Positions 44,153 to 52,941 are shown, counted from the stretch's first letter. The stretch: 64,000 bases of DNA from Streptomyces sp. BK239 (GCF_004217285.1 NZ_SHKS01000001.1:1275638-1339637), one strand, 5' to 3'. The notes: a model not told the origin generated them from the sequence alone. Translations and numbers: made by a program.

Positions 44153-44739
44153 CACGAACGACGGCTCCCGCTCGACACAGGGCGGCCGCTCCCCGGCTGT
44201 CACCGGGAGCCGCTCCCCACTGACCCCGGGGATCGCCCCGGTGACACCGGTCGACCGCTCCTCACTGATCCTGAGGATCGCCCCGGTGACACCGGTCGAC
44301 CGCTCCTCACTGATCCTGGGGATCGCCCCGGTGACACCGGTCGACCGCTCCCCGCTGACCCGGAGGGCGGCTGCCTCCGTGGCCCCGGCGAGCGTCCCCC
44401 GCTGGTCGAGGCGGTGGCTCCGCTTGTTCCGACGAGGTGCCGCCCCCGCTGGCCCCCGCGAACGTCCCGCTGATCGAGGCGGCGGCTCCAGTCGTCCCGG
44501 CGGGCCGCCGCGTCTGGTCTGCCCGGCGGTGGTCCCTGCCGACCGACGGCCGGCCTCGCGGACCCGGACCGCCCCTGCTGGCCGACGGCCCCCCTCAGGC
44601 CTCCCGAACGGTCGCCCCCGCTGACCCGCCTCCGTCGCAGCCCCGGGGACCGTGGTCCCGCCGACAAGAGCCCGACCCCGGCGGATCCTCGGCGTACCCC
44701 CGGACGATGCACCGGTGCGCCGGGTGCGAGACTTGGTCC
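44153..44739 (+). other. Gene-free 587-bp region with tandem repeats
   Basis: Between the MFS gene and the 38-aa gene no convincing frame is found. Residues read from it are Arg/Pro/Ser repeats with no homology pattern. The left part is a 45-bp tandem repeat (44195-44365); the remainder (44366-44700) is a degenerate CCGACC/GTCCC-rich tract. Confidence 0.6.
44195..44365. repeat. 45-bp tandem repeat, about 3.8 copies
   Basis: Units begin at 44231, 44276 and 44321 with GATCGCCCCGGTGACACCGG followed by TCGACCGCTCCTCACTGATC; a 36-nt partial copy precedes them. The second unit is almost identical to the first. Each contains GGTGACACC, a 9-bp near-palindrome, and one or two GATC. It is likely to vary in copy number between strains. 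Confidence 0.88.
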
Positions 44740-44856
44740 ATGCCAGTGCTCGATCCGAACCCCGGGAACGGCCAGAAGAAGATGCTGCTCGTCTTCGGCT
44801 CGTTCTTCCTCATCTTCGTGGTCATCGCCGTCATCGCGACGATCGCCTCGCCCTGA
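44740..44856 (+). CDS. 38-aa membrane protein, SGM_5486 family transporter-associated
   Basis: A short protein: polar DPNPGNGQKKM followed by one helix (LLVFGSFFLIFVVIAVIATI). I recall this family as SGM_5486, small proteins next to Streptomyces MFS transporters, which fits the upstream MFS gene. No ribosome site precedes the ATG; the transcript may be leaderless. Confidence 0.78.
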   Translation: MPVLDPNPGNGQKKMLLVFGSFFLIFVVIAVIATIASP

Positions 44857-44895
44857 CGCACCCGCCGCCCGCGCCCGGATCCTCCGCACGACGGT

Positions 44896-44921
44896 GGGGT
44901 TAACCCCCCATCCCCTAGGGG
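44896..44921. promoter_or_regulatory. Twin palindromes GGGGTTAACCCC and CCCCTAGGGG
   Basis: Perfect 12-bp (44896-44907) and 10-bp (44912-44921) palindromes lie 120 nt before the 69-aa gene, followed by three GGGTCA repeats (44920-44937). CCCC-TA-GGGG type sites are bound by CsoR/RcnR-like metal sensors in other systems; here this is only a possibility. Confidence 0.45.
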
Positions 44922-45040
44922 GTCAGGGTCAGGGTCATGTGGGTGGATCACCGGATGGGCCGAGGGCCTCCGCGTCCGTATCTTCGAGATGTGGCCGCAG
45001 GGGGCGGTCCACGGACCACTCGAAGACAGCGGAGGCACCC

Positions 45041-45250
45041 ATGTCGGCGCACACGCAGACCCGGCCTCACCCGGCCGCCCAGCGCGGCGGCGTCGGCGCC
45101 CTGCTGCCCTGGTGGGCGCTCGCCCTGCCCGTCCTCGCCTTCGTCGGCCTGCTCCTGCTGATAATCAATCCCTCCGACGCCCACGCCGCCACGGACGACC
45201 CGGTGATCGCACAGCTCGCCGGCCACGTGAGGCAACTGCTCGTGCGGTAG
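45041..45250 (+). CDS. 69-aa single-pass membrane protein
   Basis: Polar N-terminus, one helix at about residues 23-43 (WWALALPVLAFVGLLLLIIN), then an outside tail DDPVIAQLAGHVRQLLVR. GGAGG lies 5 nt before the ATG. Unknown function. Confidence 0.75.
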   Translation: MSAHTQTRPHPAAQRGGVGALLPWWALALPVLAFVGLLLLIINPSDAHAATDDPVIAQLAGHVRQLLVR

Positions 45251-45358
45251 GAAAGTCGATCACGCCCCGGGCACACGCCTCACACACCCCGGGTCACCGG
45301 TGAAGACCCATGTCAACTCCCTGCGCCACATGGCGTTTTTCATGCGAAGCTGGGAGCC

Positions 45359-45877
45359 ATGAGCGTCGCAGAACCCCGCAGGATCGTCCTCTTCCGGCAC
45401 GCGAAAGCCGACTGGCCACAGGTGACCGACCACGAGCGGCCGCTCGCGGAGCGGGGCCGCCAGGACGCCGCCGTCGCCGGGCGCAAGCTGACCGACACCG
45501 GCATCTCCATCGACCTCGCCCTGTGCTCCACCGCGACCCGGACCAGGGAGACGTGGAAGCTCGCCGTCCATGAGTTCCCGCACCGGCCGAAGACCGTCTA
45601 CGAGGAGCGGATCTACGAGGCCTCCCCGGGCGAGCTGATCGCCCTGCTCAACGAGACCCCGGACGACGTCCGCAACCTCATCCTGGTCGGCCACAACCCC
45701 GGCGTCCATGGCCTCGCCGACATCCTCTCCGGCACGTCGGAGGGGGACGCTCGCGAGCGGATGAACGGCCGCGGCTTCCCCGCCGCCGCCTTCGCCGTCG
45801 TCTCCTTCGACGGCCCCTGGAAGTCCCTGGAGCCCGGCGCGGCCACGCTGCTCGACTACTGGGCGCCCTCGGAGTGA
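45359..45877 (+). CDS. SixA-type histidine phosphatase
   Basis: A 172-aa phosphatase of the histidine-phosphatase superfamily. Catalytic RHA(K) in IVLFRHAKADW near residues 8-18, second motif CSTATRTRETW near 55-65, and HNP in LVGHNPGVHGL near 115-125. SixA in E. coli dephosphorylates phosphohistidine on PTS/HPt proteins. Convergent with serB. Confidence 0.9.
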   Translation: MSVAEPRRIVLFRHAKADWPQVTDHERPLAERGRQDAAVAGRKLTDTGISIDLALCSTATRTRETWKLAVHEFPHRPKTVYEERIYEASPGELIALLNETPDDVRNLILVGHNPGVHGLADILSGTSEGDARERMNGRGFPAAAFAVVSFDGPWKSLEPGAATLLDYWAPSE

Positions 45878-45897
45878 AGATCCCGTGACGGTGAGGC

Positions 45898-45922
45898 GGG
45901 GCCCGGCATCCCACCGGGCCCC
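45898..45922. terminator. Hairpin between SixA and serB
   Basis: GGGGCCCGG and CCGGGCCCC pair around CATCCCA in the 56-nt gap between convergent genes. Confidence 0.7.
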
Positions 45923-45933
45923 GGCGACCGGGA

Positions 45934-47145
45934 CTACTCGACGTGCGTGTCCGCCGCCTCGACCTCTTCGCGGGTGACGCCCAGCAGGTACAGGACGGTG
46001 TCCAGGAACGGCACGTTCACCGCCGTGTGCGCGGCCTGGCGTACGACGGGCTTCGCGTTGAAGGCGACTCCGAGACCGGCCGCGTTCAGCATGTCCAGGT
46101 CGTTCGCGCCGTCACCGATCGCCACCGTCTGGGAGAGCGGCACGCCCGCCTCCGCGGCGAACCGGCGCAGCAGTCGCGCCTTGCCCGCGCGGTCCACGAT
46201 CTCGCCGGTGACCCGGCCGGTCAGCTTGCCGTCGACGATCTCCAGCGTGTTGGCCTGGGCGAAGTCCAGCCCGAGCCGCCCCTTCAGATCGTCGGTGACC
46301 TGGGTGAAGCCGCCGGAGACGACGCCCACCTGGTAGCCGAGCCGCTTGAGGGTGCGGATCAGGGTGCGCGCGCCCGGCGTCAGCCGCACCTCGGCGCGCA
46401 CCTTCTCCACGACGGAGGCGTCCAGTCCCTCCAGCAGCGCCACACGCGCGTGCAGCGACTGCTCGAAGTCGAGCTCGCCGCGCATCGCCGCCGCGGTCAC
46501 CTCGGCGACCTCGTCCTCACAGCCGGCGTGCGCGGCGAAGAGCTCGATCACCTCGTCCTGGATCAGGGTGGAGTCCACGTCCATCACGATGAGCCGCTGG
46601 GCACGCCGGTGAAGGCCCGCCGCCACCACGGCCACGTCGACGCCGAGCGCCGCCGCCTCGGTGACCAGGGCCGTGCGCAGGGGTTCCGTCTCCACGCCGG
46701 ACACGGCGAACTCGACTGCGGTGACGGGATACTTGGCGAGCCGGAAGATACGGTCGATGTTGCCGCCGACCTTGGTGATCCGGGCGGTGACGGCGGCCGT
46801 CGCCTCCGCCGTCAGCGGATGCCCGAGCACGGTGACGAGGGAGCGGCCGAGGCCACGGGGCCGGTTGTCGCCGATGCCGGAGATGATCTCCGCCTGCATC
46901 TTCATCGACTCCGCCCAGCTGTGGACGGTCTTGCGCAGCTCCCCCTCCATCCCCTGCGGCGGCTCGGTCACGAGCGCGCACAGCACCATCCGTCCCCGCG
47001 TGACGACCTGCTCGATGTCGACCACGTCGACGGAGTAGGCGGCGAGGGTGTCGAAGAGACCTGCCGTGATGCCCGGCCTGTCCTTGCCGAAGATCTTGAC
47101 GAGGAGAGTCGGGACGTCGGAGGACGTGATCTGTGAAGCGTTCAT
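45934..47145 (-). CDS. serB: Phosphoserine phosphatase SerB with ACT domains
   Basis: A 403-aa enzyme for the last step of L-serine synthesis. The N-terminal ACT region (about 12-165, LLVKIFGKDRPGITAGLFDT) resembles mycobacterial SerB2 and may bind serine. The HAD domain has DVDSTLIQDEVIE (nucleophile Asp near 190), Ser/Thr motif VVSGGFTQV near 270, Lys, and GDGANDLDML near 344. MNASQITS at 47145 was chosen; upstream codons lack family similarity. Confidence 0.94.
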   Translation of the reverse strand: MNASQITSSDVPTLLVKIFGKDRPGITAGLFDTLAAYSVDVVDIEQVVTRGRMVLCALVTEPPQGMEGELRKTVHSWAESMKMQAEIISGIGDNRPRGLGRSLVTVLGHPLTAEATAAVTARITKVGGNIDRIFRLAKYPVTAVEFAVSGVETEPLRTALVTEAAALGVDVAVVAAGLHRRAQRLIVMDVDSTLIQDEVIELFAAHAGCEDEVAEVTAAAMRGELDFEQSLHARVALLEGLDASVVEKVRAEVRLTPGARTLIRTLKRLGYQVGVVSGGFTQVTDDLKGRLGLDFAQANTLEIVDGKLTGRVTGEIVDRAGKARLLRRFAAEAGVPLSQTVAIGDGANDLDMLNAAGLGVAFNAKPVVRQAAHTAVNVPFLDTVLYLLGVTREEVEAADTHVE

Positions 47146-47269
47146 GGTGGTATCCACCGTATCCGGGACGCCGTGCCCACCGCCGCCGAGGTCCGCCTGA
47201 CGGACAGCGAACTCCGGGCGTCGTGCGGGTGACATCGAGTGAGCCCCGACCGGTCACCGAGGGGCAGCT

Positions 47270-47288
47270 CCGACCGGTCACCGGTCGG
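47270..47288. terminator. Hairpin over the streptophobe stop codon
   Basis: CCGACCGGT and ACCGGTCGG pair around a single C; the streptophobe stop lies inside. A related GACCGGTCACCG stands 22 nt upstream on the plus strand. Confidence 0.4.
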
Positions 47289-49170
47289 GCGGGGGAGGGG
47301 GCCGGGGCGGGGGAGGCGGCGGTGGCAGCCGGCAGTCGCCCGGCGAACGCTCCTCGGAGTCGTCCCTCCGCCCCGGCGAACGCGGCGGAGGACCGACGGG
47401 CCCGATCATGGTCGGAGCATTGTGGAGACCGCCCCCCGGCCGAGCGTCCCCCGGCTCCCGCACGGGCTCCGGTTCCCGCACGGGCTCCGGTTCCCGCAGG
47501 GCCTCCGGCATCCGCAGATACGGATTCGTCGCCGGGTTGGGCGGCCGGTAAGGCGTCCCCGGGGCGTACGGCCCGCCCGAGCCGCCCGCCGCCGAGTCGC
47601 CCCCGCCGGCCCCCGGGCCACGCCCACCCCGGGAGGGAGAAGCCGCGGTCGCCACGACCTCGCCCCGGGCCGATGCCGACGCCCGTCCGCCCGCCGCTCC
47701 GGTCGCCCACGCCAGAAGCGCGCCGACGGCTCCCGCCGCCACGCCCCACACCGCGCCGAGGAGCAACGCCATGCCGAGGCGGCCGTGCAGGTCGAGACCG
47801 GCCCCGAAGGCGTCGAAGCCGAGCACCGACAGGGAGGCGTCCACGGACACACCCGTCAGCCAGGCGAGCAGCGGCGACGCCACCGCCGTAGCGGCCCCCA
47901 GGGGCAGCGCGCACCCCGCGACGAAGCCGGCCAGCCCCGGCTCACGACCGACCGCGTCCCGCCGCACCGGAGTCCGTACCGCCGTCAACACCCCCGCCAG
48001 CAGCATCACCGCGGCCACAGCGACCCCCAACAGCCAGACACGGGAGTCCAGTTCAGTCAGGCGTACGAGCGTCACCGGCTGGTCGGTGCGCACGGCGAGC
48101 AAGTCGTCCACCGGGTCCGGCAGTACGTGCGTCAGCGCGCCCGTCGCGCGGCCGTCGAAGGGGACGAACAGGCCCAGTCCGACGCCCAGCCACACCCCGT
48201 TCGGCGCGCCGAGCAGCGCCGCTCCGGCGATCCGCTTCGGATGGTCGTCGCCGGCCGCCGCGTACGCCGTCGCCGCGAACCCGGCCGCCACGGCGACCAG
48301 CAGCACCGTCACGACGGCGGACACCGCGGGCCGCACCACCCGGTGCACCGCCTCCCACCCGCGAGGAAGCGGTGTGCGGCGCGAGGCCAGCAGGGCGATC
48401 AGCAGCACCCCCGCCGACCAGCCCAGCGCACCCAGCAGCGTCGGCACGGTGTCGACGGTGAAGCCCACCGCCGCCCGCGCGTCGACGAGATCGCCGAGCC
48501 GGTCCGGCAACAGCCCGCCGACACCGCCCAGATCACCGAGACCGCCCAGTCCGGGGACCGTGACGCCGCCCCCGCCGCCCGAGCCCCCACCCCCGCCGGA
48601 CAGGTCGTCCAGGCCCAGGGACGAGCCGTCGAACGTGATGACGTCGTGCCCCGCCCAGGCAAGCCCGCCCATCGTCGCCACGAACAGCGCGACCACCGAC
48701 CCCGCCCGCGCCACGAGTTCGGCCGGCGCGATCACGGCTCCCGCCGTGCGCAGCGACCGCAGGAAGAACCACGACAGCAGCAGCGCCCCGACCAGGCTCA
48801 CGCCCAGTGGCGTGATCTCGATGGCCGTCGTCGCCTGCGCCCCCGTCAGCCCGAACGCGGACACATCGCCCGACGGCTTCACCGAACCGCCCGCGCCGAG
48901 CGCCACCACCGCGGCCGTCATCGGACCCAGCGAGCCCGCCGCGTCCGCCCCCAGCAGACGCAGCCCGAGCGCCGCCGTGCCCGCCATCGCGATCAACGCC
49001 CAACTCACCCCGGCGACCGCGCACACCAGCACATCCGCCCAGGGCACGCCCGCCCCGCCCCGGCCGCGCCCCCCGTTCCGGCCGTACCCCTCGCCCCGGC
49101 GTTTCCCCCCGCCCCGCCCGTTCCCCCCGCTCCGGACCCCGTCGCTCCCGACTCCGCTGTGGGCACTCAT
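47278..49170 (-). CDS. Streptophobe family membrane protein
   Basis: A 630-aa polytopic protein with about 10-12 helices between residues 45 and 480, a Gly-rich loop (LDDLSGGGGGSGGGGGVT, near 185-202) and a long Pro/Gly-rich cytoplasmic tail with EPEPVREPEPVREP repeats and a poly-Pro end. I recall the name streptophobe for this Streptomyces-specific family; its function is unknown. MSAHSG at 49170 is preferred to the open frame from 49284, which is Arg-rich. It is divergent from the FHA-ABC gene across 244 bp. Confidence 0.8.
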   Translation of the reverse strand: MSAHSGVGSDGVRSGGNGRGGGKRRGEGYGRNGGRGRGGAGVPWADVLVCAVAGVSWALIAMAGTAALGLRLLGADAAGSLGPMTAAVVALGAGGSVKPSGDVSAFGLTGAQATTAIEITPLGVSLVGALLLSWFFLRSLRTAGAVIAPAELVARAGSVVALFVATMGGLAWAGHDVITFDGSSLGLDDLSGGGGGSGGGGGVTVPGLGGLGDLGGVGGLLPDRLGDLVDARAAVGFTVDTVPTLLGALGWSAGVLLIALLASRRTPLPRGWEAVHRVVRPAVSAVVTVLLVAVAAGFAATAYAAAGDDHPKRIAGAALLGAPNGVWLGVGLGLFVPFDGRATGALTHVLPDPVDDLLAVRTDQPVTLVRLTELDSRVWLLGVAVAAVMLLAGVLTAVRTPVRRDAVGREPGLAGFVAGCALPLGAATAVASPLLAWLTGVSVDASLSVLGFDAFGAGLDLHGRLGMALLLGAVWGVAAGAVGALLAWATGAAGGRASASARGEVVATAASPSRGGRGPGAGGGDSAAGGSGGPYAPGTPYRPPNPATNPYLRMPEALREPEPVREPEPVREPGDARPGGGLHNAPTMIGPVGPPPRSPGRRDDSEERSPGDCRLPPPPPPPRPPPPPDR

Positions 49171-49414
49171 GCAGAACCCCCCGATCCGCGGCGAACCGCG
49201 GTGCGGCGGCGAAGATCGCCGCTTCCGTCCCCCCTCGCGTGCGTTTACCACTCTCCGGCCCGGTTTCAACCCCGTCAACGGCACCGGCCGTTGCCCGTCC
49301 GTGCGGTCTTCACAAGGCCCGACTTTCGGACAGGGGGCAGCGCCTGAAATAGTTCCCGACGATGTTCGACATCCCTAGACTCCCTGCGACGGGGGTAACT
49401 CGGGGGACTACTCA

Positions 49415-51946
49415 GTGGGGCATGGAGTGCCGGAACTCGTACTGGAATTGAACGGACGCACCTGGACGCTCGATCCGTCCAGGAACTACACCCTCGGACG
49501 TGATCCGCAGGGCGACATCGTCCTCGACGACGCCAGGGTCTCCTGGCGGCACGCCACGGTCAGCTACAACGGCCGCGGTTGGGTCCTGGAGGACCACGGC
49601 AGCACCAACGGCACGTACGTGCAGGGCCGGCGGGTCCAGCAGGTGGACATCGGCCCCGGCTCGGCGGTGCACCTGGGCAACGCCACCGACGGGCCGCGCC
49701 TGAACCTCTCCGGAGCGGCGGACCCCGTCGCCCAGCCTCAACAGCAGCCGTACGCCGCGCAGTCGGCGAACGCCGGCTGGTCCCAGCCGGCCCCGCCCCA
49801 GCCGCAGGCCGACTGGCAGCAGCCGCAACAGCCCGCGCCGCACGTCCCGCAGCAGCCGGGACCCGGCGAGTCGTACGTGTCCAGGGAGGCCGGCGACGGC
49901 GCGGGGGCGCCGCCGGTGTACGGCGACCGCAGCCCGACCACGTTCCACCAGTTCTCCTTCGGCCGTGTCATGCGCATCGGCCGTGCCCTGGAGAACGACC
50001 TCGTCGTCTCCGACCTCCAGGTCTCCCGCAACCACGCCGAGTTCCACTCGACGCCCGACGGCCGCATGGAGATCCGCGACCTCGGCTCCCACAACGGCAC
50101 GTACGTCAACGGCCAGCCGATCGCCAAGGGCGCATCACAACTGCTCGGCCCGACCGACGTCGTGGGCGTCGGCCACTCGACGTTCCGGATCGTGGGCGAC
50201 CGGCTCGAGGAGTTCGTCGACACCGGCGCCGTGTCCTTCTCCGCCCGCCATCTGACCGTCACGGTCGACGGCGGCAAGCAGATCCTGAAGGACGTCTCCT
50301 TCGGCGTCCCGGAGAAGTCCCTGGTGGCGGTCATCGGCCCGTCCGGATCCGGCAAGTCCACGCTGCTCAAGGCGCTGACCGGCTACCGGCCCGCCAACGA
50401 GGGCGACGTCCTCTACGACAACCGCAACCTGTACAAGCAGTTCGCGGAGCTGCGCCAGCGCATCGGTCTGGTCCCGCAGGACGACATCCTGCACAAGGAG
50501 CTGAGCGTCAAGAAGGCCCTCAAGTACGCGGCCAAGCTGCGCTTCCCGGCCGACACCACGGCCGCCGAGCGCGAGGCCCGCATCGACGAGGTGCTGCGCG
50601 AGCTGAAGCTCGACATCCACAAGGAGAAGAAGGTCACCTCCCTCTCCGGCGGCCAGCGCAAGCGTGTCTCGGTGGCCCTGGAACTGCTCACCAAGCCGTC
50701 GCTGATCTTCCTGGACGAGCCGACCTCCGGCCTCGACCCGGGCATGGACCGCGATGTCATGAAGCTGCTGCGCGACCTCGCCGACGACGGCCGCACGGTC
50801 CTCGTCGTCACCCACTCCGTGGCCGAACTCGCCCTGTGCGACAAGCTGCTGGTGATGGCCCCGGGCGGCGCGGTCGCCTACTTCGGACCGCCCGAGGAGG
50901 CGCTGAACTTCTTCGGCTACGACACCTGGGCCGACGTCTTCTCCGCCTTCGAGAACTACCGCGACTACGACTGGGCGGGCCGCTGGAAGGGCTCGCAGCA
51001 CTACCAGATGTACGCCGCGGACATCGACGCCATCGCGCCGCAGTCCGTACAGGTCCCGCCGATGCAGGCGATGAAGCCGCCGAAGCCGCAGGGCTGGATG
51101 TCGCAGTTCGTCACACTGGTGCGCCGCTACACTTCGGTGATCGTCTCCGACAAGGGCTTCCTGGCGCTGATGGTGATCCTTCCGGCGGTTCTCGGCGCGG
51201 TGAGCCTGCTGATCGACCCGGACCGGGGGCTGCTGCCCAACCCGGTCAACCCGCGCAGCGGCCGGATCATCCCCAACGGCACGGCCACCACCGTCCTGCT
51301 GATCCTCGCGGTCGGGGCGTGCTTCGCCGGCGCGGCCAACTCCGTGCGTGAACTGATCAAGGAGCGGGTGATCTACGAGCGGGAGCGTGCGACCGGCCTG
51401 TCCCGCTCGGCGTACCTGATGTCCAAGGTGTTCGTGCTGGGCATGATCACCGTGCTGCAGGGCCTGCTGGTCGGCGTCATCGGCCTGTCCAGCCGGGAGA
51501 TCCCGCAGGAGGGCCTGGTCCTCGGCAAGCTCACGCTGCTGGAGCTGTCCCTGCCGATCATGGCCCTGGGCTTCACGTCGATGATGTTCGGCCTGATCAT
51601 CTCGGCGCTGGTGAAGACCGCTGAGAAGACCATGCCGCTGCTGGTGATGTTCGCGATCATCCAGGTCGTCTTCACGGGCTGCCTGTTCGCCCTGCACGGC
51701 TCGATCGGCGCCAACGAGTTCTCGTACCTGATGCCGTCGCGCTGGGCGGTCGGCGCCGCGGGCGCCACGCTGGACTTCAACCGGATCAGCCCGCCGGAGA
51801 CGCCCGGCGACAACGACCCGCTGTGGGAGCACACCGTCGGCGCCTGGAGCCTGGACATGGCCGCCCTGATCGCCCTCGGCGTGATCTGCGGGTTCTTCGT
51901 GTCCCGCTTCCTGCGCCGGCACGAGCCCGAGGTCATGCGCAAGTAG
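49415..51946 (+). CDS. ABC exporter with two FHA domains (Rv1747-like)
   Basis: An 843-aa half-transporter fused to two phosphothreonine-binding domains. FHA1 spans about residues 8-95 (YTLGRDPQGDIVLDDARVSW, STNGTYVQG); a Gln/Pro-rich linker 105-155; FHA2 about 165-255 (RIGRALENDLVVSDLQVSRN, SHNGTYVNGQ). The ATPase has GPSGSGKST near 308, LSGGQRKRV near 411, FLDEPTSGLD near 431. Six helices follow from about 580. Mycobacterial Rv1747 exports cell-wall lipids under Ser/Thr kinase control; the same logic is likely. GTG 49415 has GGGGGA 7 nt upstream; GTG 49427 is less supported. Confidence 0.92.
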   Translation: MGHGVPELVLELNGRTWTLDPSRNYTLGRDPQGDIVLDDARVSWRHATVSYNGRGWVLEDHGSTNGTYVQGRRVQQVDIGPGSAVHLGNATDGPRLNLSGAADPVAQPQQQPYAAQSANAGWSQPAPPQPQADWQQPQQPAPHVPQQPGPGESYVSREAGDGAGAPPVYGDRSPTTFHQFSFGRVMRIGRALENDLVVSDLQVSRNHAEFHSTPDGRMEIRDLGSHNGTYVNGQPIAKGASQLLGPTDVVGVGHSTFRIVGDRLEEFVDTGAVSFSARHLTVTVDGGKQILKDVSFGVPEKSLVAVIGPSGSGKSTLLKALTGYRPANEGDVLYDNRNLYKQFAELRQRIGLVPQDDILHKELSVKKALKYAAKLRFPADTTAAEREARIDEVLRELKLDIHKEKKVTSLSGGQRKRVSVALELLTKPSLIFLDEPTSGLDPGMDRDVMKLLRDLADDGRTVLVVTHSVAELALCDKLLVMAPGGAVAYFGPPEEALNFFGYDTWADVFSAFENYRDYDWAGRWKGSQHYQMYAADIDAIAPQSVQVPPMQAMKPPKPQGWMSQFVTLVRRYTSVIVSDKGFLALMVILPAVLGAVSLLIDPDRGLLPNPVNPRSGRIIPNGTATTVLLILAVGACFAGAANSVRELIKERVIYERERATGLSRSAYLMSKVFVLGMITVLQGLLVGVIGLSSREIPQEGLVLGKLTLLELSLPIMALGFTSMMFGLIISALVKTAEKTMPLLVMFAIIQVVFTGCLFALHGSIGANEFSYLMPSRWAVGAAGATLDFNRISPPETPGDNDPLWEHTVGAWSLDMAALIALGVICGFFVSRFLRRHEPEVMRK

Positions 51947-51980
51947 CGTCGCAGCGGGCCGCGCCCGTACGACGCCCGAG

Positions 51981-52009
51981 GGCGGCTCCCCGGTCCGGGG
52001 TGCCGCCCT
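51981..52009. terminator. Hairpin between the FHA-ABC gene and the SLT gene
   Basis: GGGCGGCTCCCCG and CGGGGTGCCGCCC pair with one T-T mismatch around GTC, between convergent genes. Confidence 0.7.
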
Positions 52010-52030
52010 TCCGCGTGTCCGTGGGGAGGA

Positions 52031-52795
52031 TCAGTACGCGCTGTCGACGTTGTCCATCGAGCCGTACTTGTCGGCCGCGTAGTTGCACGCGGCGGTGATG
52101 TTGGCGACCGGGTCGTAGATGTTCCAGGAGGTGCCCGGGACGTGGTAGGCCGCGAAGGTCGGCGGGATCACCTGCAGCAGACCCTTCGACGGGATGCCGT
52201 TGATGGCGTTGATGTCCCAGTTGTTGATCGCCATCGGGTTACCGGAGGACTCGCGCATCACGTTGCGGTGGATGCCGCTGTAGGAGCCGGGGATGCCGTG
52301 CTTCTTCATGATGTCGAGCGACTCGCGGATCCAGCCGTCGAGGTTGTTCGAGTAGCTCTTGGCGGCGACCTGCTTGACCGCGACCTGCTGGACGGCGACG
52401 CGCTTCGAGGACCGGTTCGCGGCGCGCTCCTCCGCCCGCTCGGCCGCGCGCTCGGCCGCCCGCTCGGCGGCGGCCTTCTTCTTGGCGGCGGCAGCGGCGG
52501 CCGCCTCCTTCTTCGCCACGGCGGCAGCGGCGGCGGCCTTCTTCGCGGCCGCCGCGTCCGCGGCCGCCTTCTTCTTCGCCTCGATGGCCTGGACCTTCAG
52601 GCTGGCGCCTGCCAGCTGGTCGGTCACACCGGCCTTGACGTCCCGTACCGGCTCGGAGCGGTAGGCGACGTGGGACAGGGGAGCGGCGTCCGTCGTGGTC
52701 GTGTGCGCGTCGGCCGGGACCACCGAGAAGGCGATGGCAGCGGCGCCGAGCGTGGCGACACCGGCGATCGCGATCTTGTGAGTGTTCTTGGGCAT
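52031..52795 (-). CDS. Secreted SLT-domain lytic transglycosylase
   Basis: A 254-aa secreted protein. Signal peptide residues 1-31 (IAIAGVATLGAAAIAFSVVP, ADA). A long Lys/Ala/Glu coiled-coil region (about 65-135, AKKKAAADAAAAKKAAAA type) precedes the SLT domain (about 155-254): IHRNVMRESSGNPMAINNWD with the catalytic Glu, GIPSKGLLQVIPPTFAAY, and YDPVANITAACNYAADKYG. It cleaves peptidoglycan glycan strands. Start ATG 52795 gives the signal peptide directly. A structured leader of about 110 nt precedes it. Confidence 0.92.
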   Translation of the reverse strand: MPKNTHKIAIAGVATLGAAAIAFSVVPADAHTTTTDAAPLSHVAYRSEPVRDVKAGVTDQLAGASLKVQAIEAKKKAAADAAAAKKAAAAAAVAKKEAAAAAAAKKKAAAERAAERAAERAEERAANRSSKRVAVQQVAVKQVAAKSYSNNLDGWIRESLDIMKKHGIPGSYSGIHRNVMRESSGNPMAINNWDINAINGIPSKGLLQVIPPTFAAYHVPGTSWNIYDPVANITAACNYAADKYGSMDNVDSAY

Positions 52796-52824
52796 GCGGA
52801 AGGACCTCTTCGAATAGACGGGAG

Positions 52825-52904
52825 GTCGCTCTTTCGTCCGACGGCGGACACGGGTGCTTTTCCGGCACGAACGCCGCGGTCCGAAACCCGCGGCGCTGAG
52901 CGAC
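52825..52904 (-). promoter_or_regulatory. Structured four-stem 5' leader of the SLT gene
   Basis: Read on the minus strand, GTCGCTC (52898-52904) closes perfectly with GAGCGAC (52825-52831). Inside are three hairpins: CGCCGCGG/CCGCGGCG (52872-52895), GTGC/GCAC with a CGGAAAA loop (52854-52868), and GTCCG/CGGAC with a CCGT loop (52836-52849), followed by an unpaired GAAA next to the closing stem. This four-way-junction shape looks like a regulatory RNA. I cannot match it to the c-di-AMP ydaO class or another known class. Confidence 0.5.
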
Positions 52905-52912
52905 GAGAGCAA

Positions 52913-52941
52913 TTCTTAGCGGCCGCAAAATCCGGTGGCAA
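52913..52941 (-). promoter_or_regulatory. Promoter of the SLT gene
   Basis: On the minus strand TTGCCA (52936-52941), 17-nt spacer, TAAGAA (52913-52918), a fair HrdB-type promoter. The predicted start near 52906 places the whole four-stem structure at the very 5' end of the transcript. Confidence 0.6.

Noticed and set aside
44241..44624. 127-codon frame across the tandem repeat (15-residue repeats)
   Set aside because: No ribosome site and no homology pattern; the repeat part is explained by the 45-bp DNA unit and the remainder is Arg/Pro-rich.
52796..52910. c-di-AMP (ydaO) riboswitch before the SLT gene
   Set aside because: The gene type fits, but the conserved core sequences of that class are not visible; reported only as an unassigned structure.
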